Source of the DNA: JAVBLD01 sp031553705
Lineage (GTDB): Bacteria; Bacteroidota; Bacteroidia; Bacteroidales; Marinifilaceae
Assembly (NCBI GenBank): GCA_031553705.1
Contig: JAVBLD010000029.1
Coordinates: 1-64,000 of the forward strand
Reading direction: 5' to 3'
DNA: 64,000 bases
Below are positions 27,868-37,960 of this stretch, piece after piece. Numbering within the stretch: the stretch's first letter is position 1; each line of letters begins with the position of its first letter. A program made the translations under genes and the position numbers. The notes beneath the pieces are model-generated. The model did not search any database, was not told where the DNA came from, and worked only from the letters and a program-made list of their open reading frames with translations.

Positions 27868-27875
27868 TAATTTTG
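27868..27875 (+). promoter_or_regulatory. -7 box of the asd promoter
   Basis: TAATTTTG matches TAnnTTTG, 58 bases before the asd ATG. No TTTG is found at the right distance. Confidence 0.45.
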
Positions 27876-27933
27876 CTTTTTCAAATAAAGACAATAAGTA
27901 AGATAATTATAACAGAAAACTTTAATCTAACAC

Positions 27934-28923
27934 ATGAAAGTAGCAGTAGTAGGAGCGACTGGATTAGTCGGCAGAAAAATGTTACAGGTATTGGAAGAGC
28001 GGAACTTTCCGGTAACGAAACTTATTCCGGTAGCAAGCGAACGCTCGGTAGGTAAACAGATTCTTTTTAAAGGTGAGGAATATACCATTGTCAGTATGCA
28101 AGCGGCCATTGACCTCCGTCCGGCTATAGCCATTTTTTCGGCAGGCGGACAAACTTCTACCGATTGGGCTCCGAAATTTGCAGAGGCAGGTATTACCGTT
28201 ATAGATAACTCTTCCGCCTGGAGAATGGATCCGACTAAGAAACTGATCATACCCGAAATCAACGCTCACGAACTGACTAAGGCAGACAAGATTATTGCCA
28301 ATCCGAATTGTTCGACAATACAGATGCTGGTGGCAATTGCCCCGTTGCATAAAATATACCATATCAATAGGCTGGTAGTTTCTACATATCAATCAGTTAC
28401 TGGGACAGGTGTTAAAGCCGTACGCCAGCTCGAAGCCGAAAGAGCCGGGGAAGCGGTGGAAAAAATTTATCCGCATACGATCGATAAAAACTGCCTTCCG
28501 CAATGTGACATTTTTACCGAAAACGGCTATACGAAAGAAGAGATGAAGCTGGTTAGCGAAACCTGCAAAATACTGGACGATCCAACCATAAAAGTCACTG
28601 CTACAGCTGTACGAATTCCGGTAGTAGGAGGTCATTCCGAATCATTGAACCTCGAATTCGAAAAGGAATTTGATATCAATGACGTAAAAGACATTCTGAA
28701 ACATGCCAAAGGGGTAGTCGTACAGGATGACATCCAACACAATCTTTATCCTATGCCGCTTAGTGCCCACGATAAAGACGAGGTATTTGTCGGACGGATA
28801 CGTCGTGATTTTTCGAAAGAGAAATGCCTGAACATGTGGGTTGTAGCAGATAATCTAAGAAAAGGCGCTGCAACCAATGCAATACAGATTGCCGAATATC
28901 TATATCAGAACAACCTGCTTTAA
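27934..28923 (+). CDS. asd: Aspartate-semialdehyde dehydrogenase
   Basis: A 329-residue cytosolic enzyme that reduces aspartyl phosphate to aspartate semialdehyde, the branch point to lysine/diaminopimelate, threonine and methionine. The NADP-binding loop GATGLVGRKML is at residues 7-17. The catalytic Cys is in NPNCSTIQ (about 127-134). The substrate-binding block GGHSES, with the catalytic His, is near 232. Length is normal. Its stop codon lies inside the terminator hairpin shared with the converging phosphopantetheinyl transferase. Confidence 0.96.
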   Translation: MKVAVVGATGLVGRKMLQVLEERNFPVTKLIPVASERSVGKQILFKGEEYTIVSMQAAIDLRPAIAIFSAGGQTSTDWAPKFAEAGITVIDNSSAWRMDPTKKLIIPEINAHELTKADKIIANPNCSTIQMLVAIAPLHKIYHINRLVVSTYQSVTGTGVKAVRQLEAERAGEAVEKIYPHTIDKNCLPQCDIFTENGYTKEEMKLVSETCKILDDPTIKVTATAVRIPVVGGHSESLNLEFEKEFDINDVKDILKHAKGVVVQDDIQHNLYPMPLSAHDKDEVFVGRIRRDFSKEKCLNMWVVADNLRKGAATNAIQIAEYLYQNNLL

Positions 28924-28933
28924 GCAGGTTGTT
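28909..28933. terminator. Shared terminator at the asd / phosphopantetheinyl transferase 3' ends
   Basis: Inverted repeat CAACCTGCTT (28911-28920) and AAGCAGGTTG (28922-28931), extended by A-T pairs. It contains both stop codons. Confidence 0.8.
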
Positions 28934-29604
28934 TATGCAATATGGAGTTCCTCTATCCGGATAATCTCCGGAATCTCGTCCTGTTCACTGCAAACAAAAC
29001 ATTTATAACGGTCATCTATCAGGCACTCCCTGACATACAGCGGCAATAATGTCTCTTCATAAAGAGAGATCCCGCCCGAAGCAAATTCGACAAAAAAGGA
29101 AGACAACGGTTTGGTCAGACCAGTGCCTTTATATTTTAAAAAACTCTCTTTCACTGCCCAATAACTAAAAAAACAGTGATCTTGCCGGTCGCCGGAAAGT
29201 CCATCCAACATCTTTATCTCTTCCGGATGGAAAAAACGTCTTGCAACTTGCATCCGCGCAGTAGCTATTCTTTCGATATCCACTCCCACCTCTTTATCGG
29301 AACATGCACATACAATGTAATCCCCCGAATGCGATAGATTAAAATAAAGGTCCCTTGACGGAATAATATATGGTTTCCCCTGAGGGGTACGTATAAAAGA
29401 AAAATCATTGCGTTGTATATCAAAAAAACAAGCCAGTATATGCCTCACCAAGCTTTCCCCCAACAATTTTGTTTTTCTTGCTTTTCCGTTCTTATATCCC
29501 AAAACCGCTGCAAAAGTATCCGGGTCAACAAAAGGACGGAACGACTCTTCCGACCGTTCCAAGAAAAAAGTATCCGTAATTTTTATATAACCTATTTTCA
29601 GCAT
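28933..29604 (-). CDS. 4'-phosphopantetheinyl transferase, Sfp-type
   Basis: A 223-residue enzyme that moves the phosphopantetheine arm of CoA to a carrier protein. The magnesium-binding motifs are present: EVGVDIERI near 107-113 and WAVKESFLKYKGTGL near 150-164, with FNLSHSGDYIVCA (the His-containing block) near 87-99. The size fits the Sfp/HetI group rather than AcpS. No polyketide or peptide synthetase lies in the window, so the carrier protein partner is unknown; it could be ACP of fatty-acid or aryl-polyene synthesis. Confidence 0.9.
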   Translation of the reverse strand: MLKIGYIKITDTFFLERSEESFRPFVDPDTFAAVLGYKNGKARKTKLLGESLVRHILACFFDIQRNDFSFIRTPQGKPYIIPSRDLYFNLSHSGDYIVCACSDKEVGVDIERIATARMQVARRFFHPEEIKMLDGLSGDRQDHCFFSYWAVKESFLKYKGTGLTKPLSSFFVEFASGGISLYEETLLPLYVRECLIDDRYKCFVCSEQDEIPEIIRIEELHIA

Positions 29605-29818
29605 ATAGTGGTAATATCTTTACCGATAGTAAAAATACAACAAACCATATAATATCAACATGAAATCCCGGAATTTATCATTACAACCCCTGTTTTAGTT
29701 AAAAAACAAGATTCTAAGGATATTCCTTTCACAATTATCTCAAAAACATAAATAATATCTTGGAGTTAAAGTAAAAAATGTTTATTTTTATCAACATGAA
29801 ACTATTTTTTGAGTAGAT

Positions 29819-30505
29819 ATGGAAATTAAAAAAACACCCAAAGCAGACCTCGAAAACAAAAAAGGGATTTTCTTTGAAGTAGGCCTTATAGTCACTCTGA
29901 CAGTTCTTTTATTTGTTTTTGAGAGGAAAACTTCTGCACAGGAAACAGAAAAATTTCAAACTGTAGCAGAAAAGCAACCGGAAGAGGAGATCATTCCCAT
30001 CACCCAGCATATGATGAAACCTCCCCCTCCTCCCCCTCCAAAGCCAATATTAGCTGACTTGATCGATATCGTTGAAAATGATCAAAATCTTGACGAAAAT
30101 CTCGAGATTCAGGATATCGATGATAAAACCGATAATAAAAACCAGCCGACTAATGTGAGTGATTTCGGCGAATATGGCGATGAAGAAGGAGAAGCCAATG
30201 TATTTATGATCGTAGAGGATATGCCGGTATTTCCGGGCAATGTAACAACATGGATTTCAAAAAACACAAAGTATCCGCAAAGTGCCCTCGAAAATAATGT
30301 CGAAGGAAAAGTTTTTGTCAAATTCGTAATTGAAAAAGATGGAAGCATAACGAATGTCGAGATCATTAAAAGCGTGGACGCAGCTCTTGATAAAGAAGCT
30401 TCAAGGGTGATCCGTTCGATGCCTAAATGGACACCTGGAAAACAGAGGGGTAAACCTGTACGGGTGAGTTATACCCTACCTATCAATTTTCAATTGCAAC
30501 GATAG
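29819..30505 (+). CDS. tonB: Energy transducer TonB
   Basis: A 228-residue inner-membrane protein that carries proton-motive energy from ExbB-ExbD to outer-membrane receptors such as the one at 397. A cytoplasmic N-terminus is followed by one membrane segment (about 20-40, FFEVGLIVTLTVLLFVF), a proline-rich spacer (MMKPPPPPPPKP near 65) and the C-terminal TonB domain from about 150 (YPQSALENNVEGKVFVKFV, PKWTPGKQRGKPVRVSYTLP). No exbB or exbD is adjacent. The hairpin at 30538 ends the unit. Confidence 0.92.
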   Translation: MEIKKTPKADLENKKGIFFEVGLIVTLTVLLFVFERKTSAQETEKFQTVAEKQPEEEIIPITQHMMKPPPPPPPKPILADLIDIVENDQNLDENLEIQDIDDKTDNKNQPTNVSDFGEYGDEEGEANVFMIVEDMPVFPGNVTTWISKNTKYPQSALENNVEGKVFVKFVIEKDGSITNVEIIKSVDAALDKEASRVIRSMPKWTPGKQRGKPVRVSYTLPINFQLQR

Positions 30506-30537
30506 CCGTAATTCAAAAAAATAGTAATACATTTATG

Positions 30538-30569
30538 AGGTTGTCCTATCTCTATGATTCGGACAACCT
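30538..30569 (+). terminator. Rho-independent terminator after tonB
   Basis: Stem AGGTTGTCC (30538-30546) and GGACAACCT (30561-30569), followed by TGTTTTTG. An ATG inside its loop (30554) is in frame with hflX but is unlikely to be used. Confidence 0.78.
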
Positions 30570-30598
30570 TGTTTTTGAAAGAATCCTATATCAAATCT

Positions 30599-31831
30599 AT
30601 GGAGCAATTTTTTTATACAAAAAAAGAGAGAGAGAAAGCCATACTGGTGGGAGTAGCACTTCAATCCGAAGGAGTAACCCATGGCATGATGACCGAATAT
30701 TTGGATGAACTGGCCTTTCTGGCAGAAACAGCCGGGGCCCAAACAGTAAAAATATTTACCCAGAATCTGGACAAGCCAGTGCATGCCACTTTTATCGGGA
30801 AAGGAAAACTTGAGGAGATAAAAGCATATACCGAAGACGATGAGATCGACGTTATCATATTTGACGATGAGTTAAGTCCCACGCAATTACGAAATATCGA
30901 AGCTATATTTAAAGGAATTAAAGTGCTCGATCGCACAAACCTGATCCTGGATATATTTGCCAAACGGGCGCGTACGGCACATGCCAAAACACAAGTCGAA
31001 CTAGCACAGTATCAATACTTATTGCCGCGTTTGACCGGGCTATGGACCCACCTTGAACGGCAAAAAGGAGGAATCGGCTTGAGAGGTCCCGGTGAAACCG
31101 AAATCGAAACCGACCGCCGGATCATCCGGGATAAAATCACCCGTCTTAAAGACGAACTGGAAAAGATTGACAAACAAAAGATTATCCAACGAAAAAATAG
31201 GGGTAAACTGGTGCGTGTCGCACTGGTAGGCTATACCAATGTAGGTAAATCAACATTGATGAACCTGCTTAGTAAATCGGATGTCTTCGCTGAAAATAAG
31301 CTATTTGCAACATTAGATACTACTGTCCGTAAGATCGCAATCAAAAATGTTCCGTTTTTGCTGGCAGATACGGTCGGCTTTATCCGGAAACTGCCCCACC
31401 ACCTGGTAGAGTCCTTCAAGTCAACACTGGATGAAGTGCGTGAAGCAGATGTTATCCTGCACATTGTCGACATCTCCCATCCACAATTCGAAGAGCAGAT
31501 GAAAATAGTCAACGAAACCTTGGTGGAACTGATAAAACAACCTAAACCAACGATTATAGTATTCAACAAGATTGATGCTTTCCAGTACGTTAAGAAAGAG
31601 GAGGATGACCTGACGCCGCCAGAACGCCACAATTACAGCCTTGACAACCTGAAACAAATGTGGATGTCGAAGCAAGACAGCGAAACGGTATATATCTCCG
31701 CCACGCAAAAAGAGAATATCGAAGAACTGAAAGAAAAGTTATATAATATTGTGAAAGATATCCATTCGGCACGTTTTCCATATAACGACTTTCTCTATTC
31801 GGACTATGATGAAACAGATACGACAATCTGA
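30599..31831 (+). CDS. hflX: Ribosome-associated GTPase HflX
   Basis: A 410-residue GTPase that splits or rescues stalled ribosomes. The N-terminal HflX domain includes YLDELAFLAETAGA and TFIGKGKLEEIKAY. The GTPase domain has G1 VGYTNVGKSTLMN (near 207), G3 LADTVGFIRKLPHHL and G4 FNKIDAF. The basic linker GGIGLRGPGETEIETDRR, which is highly conserved, precedes it. I chose the ATG at 30599 (MEQFFYTKKERE): the in-frame ATG at 30554 lies inside the tonB terminator hairpin, and homologues begin near this point. Confidence 0.93.
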   Translation: MEQFFYTKKEREKAILVGVALQSEGVTHGMMTEYLDELAFLAETAGAQTVKIFTQNLDKPVHATFIGKGKLEEIKAYTEDDEIDVIIFDDELSPTQLRNIEAIFKGIKVLDRTNLILDIFAKRARTAHAKTQVELAQYQYLLPRLTGLWTHLERQKGGIGLRGPGETEIETDRRIIRDKITRLKDELEKIDKQKIIQRKNRGKLVRVALVGYTNVGKSTLMNLLSKSDVFAENKLFATLDTTVRKIAIKNVPFLLADTVGFIRKLPHHLVESFKSTLDEVREADVILHIVDISHPQFEEQMKIVNETLVELIKQPKPTIIVFNKIDAFQYVKKEEDDLTPPERHNYSLDNLKQMWMSKQDSETVYISATQKENIEELKEKLYNIVKDIHSARFPYNDFLYSDYDETDTTI

Positions 31832-31878
31832 TAAAAGTTGTCACATCTTACTATATTTTGTTTTTTTTTTCAGAATTT

Positions 31879-31910
31879 TTTGAACAATTGAATTATTTAG
31901 TATAGATTTG
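31879..31910 (+). promoter_or_regulatory. Bacteroidota-type promoter of the DUF3857 gene pair
   Basis: TTTG (31879-31882), 20 bases, TAGATTTG (31903-31910). The -7 box overlaps a small inverted repeat, AGATTTG-CA-CAAATCT (31904-31919). The ATG is 38 bases downstream. Confidence 0.75.
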
Positions 31911-31948
31911 CACAAATCTATATATATTTACAATTAACCTATTTTGAA

Positions 31949-33927
31949 ATGAAAACAAACGTATTTATCATTTGTCTGGGATTTTTAGTCTTTGGTCTCA
32001 ATAGCTACTCTCAGGAAAAAATAAAGTTCGGAGAGGTATCTGTTAAAGATCTCGAAATGAATTCCTATACGCCTGAACCGGACGCTCCGGCAGTAGTGCT
32101 TTATGAATCGAAAGTATTGAGCTTCGAAATAATTCAGGACGAATTAAAGATTATCACACAATATCATGTGCGTATCAAAATCCTGACCAACGAGGGCCTG
32201 GGCCAGGCAAATGCCGCAATAGTTTATCATAATGGTTGGTCGAATATTGAAAGCGACCAGCTTTCAGTACTTAGCGGTTTTACATACAATCTGGAAAACG
32301 GGAAGGTACAAAAGATTAAATTAGCAAAAGAACATATCTTTAATGAAAAAGTAAACGATCACTACACCCATACCAAATTTGCATTCCAGTCGGTAAAGCC
32401 CGGATCGATCATAGAGTATAAATATCAAATACGATCCAGTCGTTTTTTCGACATTGGAGATCATTATTTTCAACGTTCCATTCCGGTTGCTACGCCAAGT
32501 ATACTGTTTTTATACCTGAATATTTCCGCTTCAGCAAGGAAACAAAAGGTTTTGAACCGATAACGACCTCCATTGAAAAAGAGAATCAGACTTGGGAATT
32601 CACAAAAGGTAATATGAGCCTCTCCTGTGAAAAATTCATATTTGTTGTAAATAATCTGTCTCCGCTCAAAGATGAAGAGTATGTATGGTGTCTCAACGAC
32701 TTCCTGACGCGCGTGACTTTCGAGTCAAAGGGGATTGATATGCCGCACAGTACGTACAAGGATTACGCAGGTTCATGGGCAAAGATCGAAGAAGAACTCA
32801 ATACCCATGAGCTCTTCGGAAAGCAATTTAAAACACGGTACTTCAAAAAAGAGGAATTACAAACACTTACATATTCGGATACTTCAAACCTGAGCCGACT
32901 TAGGAGTATATATTATATGGTCCGTTCCAAAGTAAAACCTAATAACGAATATACAATCATGGCGTATGCTCCCAAAGAAGCCCTCCGGAAAGGAATCGGT
33001 ACAAGCGGAGAAATCAATGCCATACTGCTCTCCACCCTTTTGGATGTTGGGTTTGATGCTTATCCGGTAGTCATGAGTCTTCGCTCACGCGGCAGACTTC
33101 CGATAACCCATCCGACGCTGGATAGACTAAACTATTTTATAGTAGGTGTGAATATAGGAGATGAAACCTATTATCTGGATGCTATGTCACAATACGGCGA
33201 TATCAATGTTCTGCCTTTGCCGACGCTGGTAGAAAATGCCAGGACCATACGCAGTCCGTTTTCTTCGTGGGTAAACTTAAGCACTATCGATAAGAGCCAT
33301 GAAAGACTGCTGATTAAGGCTCAATTCAATGAGCAAGGAATCCTGTCGGGTGACGTAACGGAAGGTAAAAACCTACAATTCGGATACATTTTCCATAATA
33401 AATGGGCGAACGAAAAAGAACACCAGAAGTATATCGAAAAAATAGAATCATCGCAAGCCATGCAAATTTCAGATTTTAAAGTCAGTGGTATAGAAAATAC
33501 AGCAGCTCCTGTCGTTTGTACTTATCACTTTGAAATACCCGATATCAAAGTTGGCGATGAACGTATTTACATTAACCCGCTTATTATCCCTTTACTCACA
33601 AAAAATCCTTTTAAAGTTGAAGAAAGAAAGTTACCTGTTGAATTTCCGTTTCCTTCAACACAAACAACTATTGTCAAAATAACTATTCCTGAAGGATATA
33701 CAATAGAAGAAATGCCTAAATCGTTCCGGTTAAGTTTCGGGGATAAAGGTGATATAACAGTCGTTTATCGTATAATACATAATAACGATGAAAATACGAT
33801 AGATATCAGCATGCAATATATGATTAACAAAATAGTATATATGCCGCAAGAGTATCCGTTCCTTCGCGATTTTTATTCCCGTTTTACAACACAAAACGAA
33901 TCCCAAATTATATTGAAGAAAATATAA
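31949..33927 (+). pseudogene. DUF3857/transglutaminase-like protein, broken by one frameshift
   Basis: One gene in two frames, about 660 codons. The 5' part (from 31949) has a signal peptide (to NSYSQ) and the DUF3857 domain: ITQYHVRIKILTNEGLG, KFAFQSVKPGSIIEYKYQI, FFDIGDHYFQRSIPV. After codon 180, one base appears missing near 32489, and the continuation is in the next frame (YAKYTVFIPEYFRFSK, then a transglutaminase-like domain and C-terminal Ig-like part to 33927). The 5' frame alone ends 25 codons after the shift. The downstream gene is an intact paralogue 4 bases away. Either this is a young pseudogene or a sequencing error; the coding quality is otherwise intact. The family's function is unknown, and it is exported. 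Confidence 0.8.
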
Positions 33928-33931
33928 TAGC

Positions 33932-35827
33932 ATGAAGAAAATAATTTGCCTTATTCTAGGATTGTGGGTAATAAGCGCATGGGCTGCAATGGAATATCCG
34001 GTTGAATCGATCCCTGTTAAACTCAAAAAAGATGCTCACGCTGTAATCCGTTTTGAAGAACATCTCATAGAACAGAAAGATATCAATAATGCCACAGAGA
34101 AAGTGACACGGGTTATTACAGTATTCAATGATAAAGGAAAAAATTATGCGAATATTGCGATATCTCAGGATAAATTTCATGAACTGCGGAGTTTCTCCGG
34201 AGAGATCATTCTCGCTTCGGGCAAAGTTCACACCAAGATCTCGAAAAGCGATCTGACGAACATCGCCTTCTCGGAACATCTTGCATCAGACGATTCCCAT
34301 ACATTCTACCTGTGCAATTCTCCTTCTTACCCTTTCACAGTTAAATACACTTATGAGATAAGGTACAAAAACGGAATTGCAACATACACTCTCTTTAGTC
34401 CCGGAGATTTTAACATCTCTGTGGAGCAATCAGTCTACCGCCTGATTGCTCCCTCTTCAGCCGAAATAAGGTATAAAAGCAATCCGCTCGCTCCCGAGGT
34501 TCAAAAAACAGAGAAAGACGGAAATATAATATATACATGGGAATGCCATGATCTTCAGGCAATACCGTACGAACCATTAGCCCCTTCCATATACAACCTG
34601 ACACCGATGGTTCATATTGCTCCGGGAAAGTTCTGTATGGATGGAGTCCGTGGAGATATGTCCACATGGTCTTCGACAGGTGCATTTCTAACCCAGTTAA
34701 TGTCAGAAAGAGATATCCTGCCTCCTTCCGTGACTGCCAAAGTCCAAGAATTAACTTCCGGTATCAAGAATGAGAAAGAGAAAGTAAAATGTATTTATGA
34801 ATATCTTCAGTCTTCGACCCGTTACGTAAGTATACAACTCGGAATCGGAGGATTCCAACCCATATCGGCAGCTAAGGTAGGTCAGAGCGGATTCGGAGAT
34901 TGTAAAGCGTTGAGCAACTATATGAAAGCTATGCTGTCAGCAGCCGGAATAGAGTCCAACTATGCCATTGTCCACACTGAAAAAGAGAGGATGATGAAAG
35001 ACTTCAGCAGCATGGCACAAGCCAATCATGCCATATTAATGGTTCCGCTCGCAACAGGTGATAGCATCTGGTTGGAATGTACCAGCCGGGAGTTCCCGTT
35101 TAATTATGCCCATAGCGAAATTGCCGGTCATGATGTTTTGTTAATCAAAAAAGAGGGGAATAGTGCTCTTGCCCGGGTCAGAAGCTTACCCGAAACAGGT
35201 AATAAAATATGTAACAGTATCGACATAAAACTCAATGCCAACGGCTCTGCTCTCTCGGTAGTACAAAACGTATACTACAATCACGAAATGGAAAATATGA
35301 TAAGCTTTGTGACAAGTTTTACAGACAACGAGAAAAAGAACAACCTCGCGGAGAAGCTGCAAGTACAATATCCTGCAATAAGCAATATCCAAACAGAATA
35401 CATCCGGACAGAACAACCTTGTATAAAAATCACCTATTCGATGCAAGCCGAACGTTATGCCAGTCAAACCGGCTCACGATTCTTTGTCGCAGTAAATCCC
35501 TTCAGGAACCAGTTCAGAGATGCTTTTTCCGCTGCCACAAGAACCTTGGATATATATATACCAAAGGCAACCTACCAAACCGACTCGATTTCTTTCGAGA
35601 TACCGGAGGATTTTACTGTCGAAACGATGCCCCCCTCGGTGGTACTTAACTCCGATTTTGGACATTTTTCTTCGATCTTGACAAAGAACGGAAACAAAAT
35701 AGTTGCCGTTCAAAGGATAGGTGTCCCTTTAGGCAATTATCCTGCAGCCCGCTACAATGAGATGAAAGAATTCTTTAAAAAAGTGGACGGGTACCTAGCG
35801 AGCCGGTTAGTTATCAAAAAAAAATGA
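33932..35827 (+). CDS. DUF3857 and transglutaminase-like domain protein
   Basis: A 631-residue exported protein with a signal peptide of about 19 residues (ending AWA). DUF3857 covers about 25-215 (VTRVITVFNDKGKNYANIAIS, YPFTVKYTYEIRYKNGIATY). The transglutaminase-like domain is at about 270-385, with the Cys in SGFGDCKALSNYMKAML and a His in QANHAILMVPL; the third catalytic residue is not certain. A C-terminal beta domain follows (DSISFEIPEDFTVETMPPS). It starts 4 bases after the frameshifted paralogue and is co-transcribed with it from the promoter at 31879. The exact substrate is unknown. Confidence 0.87.
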   Translation: MKKIICLILGLWVISAWAAMEYPVESIPVKLKKDAHAVIRFEEHLIEQKDINNATEKVTRVITVFNDKGKNYANIAISQDKFHELRSFSGEIILASGKVHTKISKSDLTNIAFSEHLASDDSHTFYLCNSPSYPFTVKYTYEIRYKNGIATYTLFSPGDFNISVEQSVYRLIAPSSAEIRYKSNPLAPEVQKTEKDGNIIYTWECHDLQAIPYEPLAPSIYNLTPMVHIAPGKFCMDGVRGDMSTWSSTGAFLTQLMSERDILPPSVTAKVQELTSGIKNEKEKVKCIYEYLQSSTRYVSIQLGIGGFQPISAAKVGQSGFGDCKALSNYMKAMLSAAGIESNYAIVHTEKERMMKDFSSMAQANHAILMVPLATGDSIWLECTSREFPFNYAHSEIAGHDVLLIKKEGNSALARVRSLPETGNKICNSIDIKLNANGSALSVVQNVYYNHEMENMISFVTSFTDNEKKNNLAEKLQVQYPAISNIQTEYIRTEQPCIKITYSMQAERYASQTGSRFFVAVNPFRNQFRDAFSAATRTLDIYIPKATYQTDSISFEIPEDFTVETMPPSVVLNSDFGHFSSILTKNGNKIVAVQRIGVPLGNYPAARYNEMKEFFKKVDGYLASRLVIKKK

Positions 35828-35855
35828 ATAAAGCAGATTAATTTTAATTTGCTTA

Positions 35856-37148
35856 TTACTTAACTATCAATAAGTAATACTCCTTTTTACCTTTTTGTAC
35901 CAGAATATATTTGCCGGCAATCAACGCATCCCGATTTATGATAGCTTCTTCTCCCACTTTCTCTTTATTGATACTGACGGCATTTGCTTTTAGAGTTCGC
36001 CGGGCTTCTCCCCTGGAAGGCATTACTGTCGTCTTCTCTGTAAGAAGATCCACAATCGAAAAACCGGCATCAAGATCGGACAGAGACAACTCAAATTGAG
36101 GTACTCCTTCGAAAATATCCAAAAAAGTCTTTACATCCATATTTTTCAATGTGTCGGAAGTAGCATGACCGAATAGAATTTGTGAAGCTTCCAGGGCCGA
36201 TTCGTAAGCTCCTTTGCTATGTATCAAAGAGGTTACTTCCTTAGCCAACACTTTTTGCAATTTACGCAAATGAGGTGCCTCTTTATGTTCTGCAATCAGG
36301 GCATCGATCTCCGCCGGAGGCAATATGGTAAATATCTTGATATATTTTATAGCATCATCGTCCGAACTGTTCAGCCAGAATTGATAAAATTTATATGGAG
36401 ACGTACGGGCCGGGTCCAGCCAGATATTACCGGATTCCGTTTTCCCGAATTTGCCCCCATCGCTTTTGGTCATCAACGGCCAGGTTAATCCGTAAACCTC
36501 CAACCCTTCTTTACGGCGGATCAGTTCGACCCCGGTCGTGATATTACCCCACTGATCCGATCCTCCCATCTGTAGTAAACAGTTATAATTTTTACGAAGA
36601 TGCAGAAAATCATATCCTTGTACCAATTGATAGGTAAACTCGGTAAATGACAACCCCTGGCCGGATTCCCCGCTCAGGCGTTTTTTTACCGAATCTTTCG
36701 CCATCATATAATTAACGGTTATATGCTTTCCTATTTCCCGGATAAAATCAAGAAAAGAAAAATTTTTCATCCAATCGTAATTATTCAACATAATAGCCGC
36801 ATTGGAAGCTGTTGATTGAAAATCAATAAATTTCGACAACTGGGCTTTAATGCCTGCCATATTTGCATTTATCGTATTTTCATCCAATAGATTCCTTTCC
36901 AAAGATTTACCGCTCGGATCGCCAATCATTCCGGTAGCTCCACCTATAATAAAGATCGGCTTATGTCCAGACATCTGTAAGTGCTTCATCATCATCACCG
37001 ATACCAGATGACCGACATGCAATGAATCGGCTGTAGGATCTATTCCTACGTATGCTATCGTTTGTTCTTTCGCCAGTTGCTGCTCTGTTCCCGGCATAAT
37101 ATCCTGGATCATGCCTCTCCATTTTAACTCTTCAACAAAATTCACCAT
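35856..37148 (-). CDS. tyrS: Tyrosyl-tRNA synthetase
   Basis: A 430-residue class I synthetase for tRNA-Tyr. The HIGH motif is in DPTADSLHVGHLVSV near 38-50. The tyrosine pocket includes YQLVQGYDFLHLR, and QMGGSDQWGNITTG follows. The KMSKS loop is degenerate, KFGKTESGN. A C-terminal S4-like RNA-binding domain (SRGEARRTLKANAVSINKEKV) closes the protein. I chose the ATG at 37148 (MVNFVEELKWRGMIQDIMPG); the frame extends 15 codons upstream, but homologues begin here. It is transcribed after cvpA, about 50 bases away. Confidence 0.95.
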   Translation of the reverse strand: MVNFVEELKWRGMIQDIMPGTEQQLAKEQTIAYVGIDPTADSLHVGHLVSVMMMKHLQMSGHKPIFIIGGATGMIGDPSGKSLERNLLDENTINANMAGIKAQLSKFIDFQSTASNAAIMLNNYDWMKNFSFLDFIREIGKHITVNYMMAKDSVKKRLSGESGQGLSFTEFTYQLVQGYDFLHLRKNYNCLLQMGGSDQWGNITTGVELIRRKEGLEVYGLTWPLMTKSDGGKFGKTESGNIWLDPARTSPYKFYQFWLNSSDDDAIKYIKIFTILPPAEIDALIAEHKEAPHLRKLQKVLAKEVTSLIHSKGAYESALEASQILFGHATSDTLKNMDVKTFLDIFEGVPQFELSLSDLDAGFSIVDLLTEKTTVMPSRGEARRTLKANAVSINKEKVGEEAIINRDALIAGKYILVQKGKKEYYLLIVK

Positions 37149-37199
37149 ATCGTTTCTTTTTTCAAATTTTTCTATGTTTTGCATCCCACACACCTTATC

Positions 37200-37670
37200 T
37201 TAAAAGCGGATTGTATTATATATTTTTTGTGCAAAATTAAGAATAGGATAGAATAAAAAACTTCCCTCCATCGATTCTTCGCTAATAAAGTGATACTTAT
37301 CGTTCATCGCATCCAGAATAAGTAAAAGGACGCAGATTACCACAAAATATTTTATTATTCCGATCACCAGCCCCAACAATCTGTTAAGCAGCCCCAATGA
37401 TAAGATATTGATCAACCCGGTCAATAATTTGCCAATCAGATATACCACAATCACTACCAGCAAAAATGTGATACATAATGCAATATATGAAAGATACCTG
37501 GAAGTTACATTAAAAAAATCCCGAATAAAGAGCTCTACCGACGATGAATATTTTATAGCAATAAAAACGCCAAACAGCAGCCCCAAAAGAGTCAGCATTT
37601 CAATGATCAAACCTTTCGAAAATCCTCTGAAAGCCCCATATATCAAAGACAACAGAAGGAAAAGATCCAT
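37200..37670 (-). CDS. CvpA family membrane protein
   Basis: A 156-residue inner-membrane protein with four hydrophobic segments. The first contains the CvpA block LLSLIYGAFRGFSKGLI, and later segments follow at LTLLGLLFGVFIAIKY, LSYIALCITFLLVVIVVYLIG and VIGIIKYFVVICVLLLILD. The family is tied to colicin V export in E. coli and to envelope integrity more widely. The ATG at 37670 is preferred; the 3-codon extension uses GTG. It shares the promoter at 37744 with tyrS. Confidence 0.82.
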   Translation of the reverse strand: MDLFLLLSLIYGAFRGFSKGLIIEMLTLLGLLFGVFIAIKYSSSVELFIRDFFNVTSRYLSYIALCITFLLVVIVVYLIGKLLTGLINILSLGLLNRLLGLVIGIIKYFVVICVLLLILDAMNDKYHFISEESMEGSFLFYPILNFAQKIYNTIRF

Positions 37671-37743
37671 GTAATTCACCTTGTCAATTATTTAAGATAT
37701 TCAAGTCCGACATTATTTGTATTCCGACATTATTTATGGCAGC

Positions 37744-37773
37744 CAAAGATACAGGTTTATAGCTAATAACAAT
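37744..37773 (-). promoter_or_regulatory. Promoter of the cvpA-tyrS unit
   Basis: On the minus strand, ATTG (37770-37773), 18 bases, TATCTTTG (37744-37751). The -7 box is exact; the -33 box has one mismatch. It lies 73 bases before the cvpA start. Confidence 0.65.
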
Positions 37774-37960
37774 AAGCTATACGGTATTTTTCAAAACTTC
37801 ACTGTTCATTTTTCATTTTTTATACTATCAAACTGATAAATTCTTAGTATTTTCGCAAATTGGTAGATTGGATACCTCTATCAAAGAGCATAACCATCTC
37901 TATCATGGTAAGATAAGTGCCGGTTGTATACGGCCGGAGCAAAAATTAAAATCAGACATA

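Noticed and set aside
30554..30598. Upstream ATG for hflX at 30554
   Set aside because: It sits inside the tonB terminator hairpin; the ATG at 30599 agrees with family length and start.
37868..37960. 31-codon N-terminal extension of aspS
   Set aside because: The extension has no family similarity; homologues begin at MYRTHTCG (37961).
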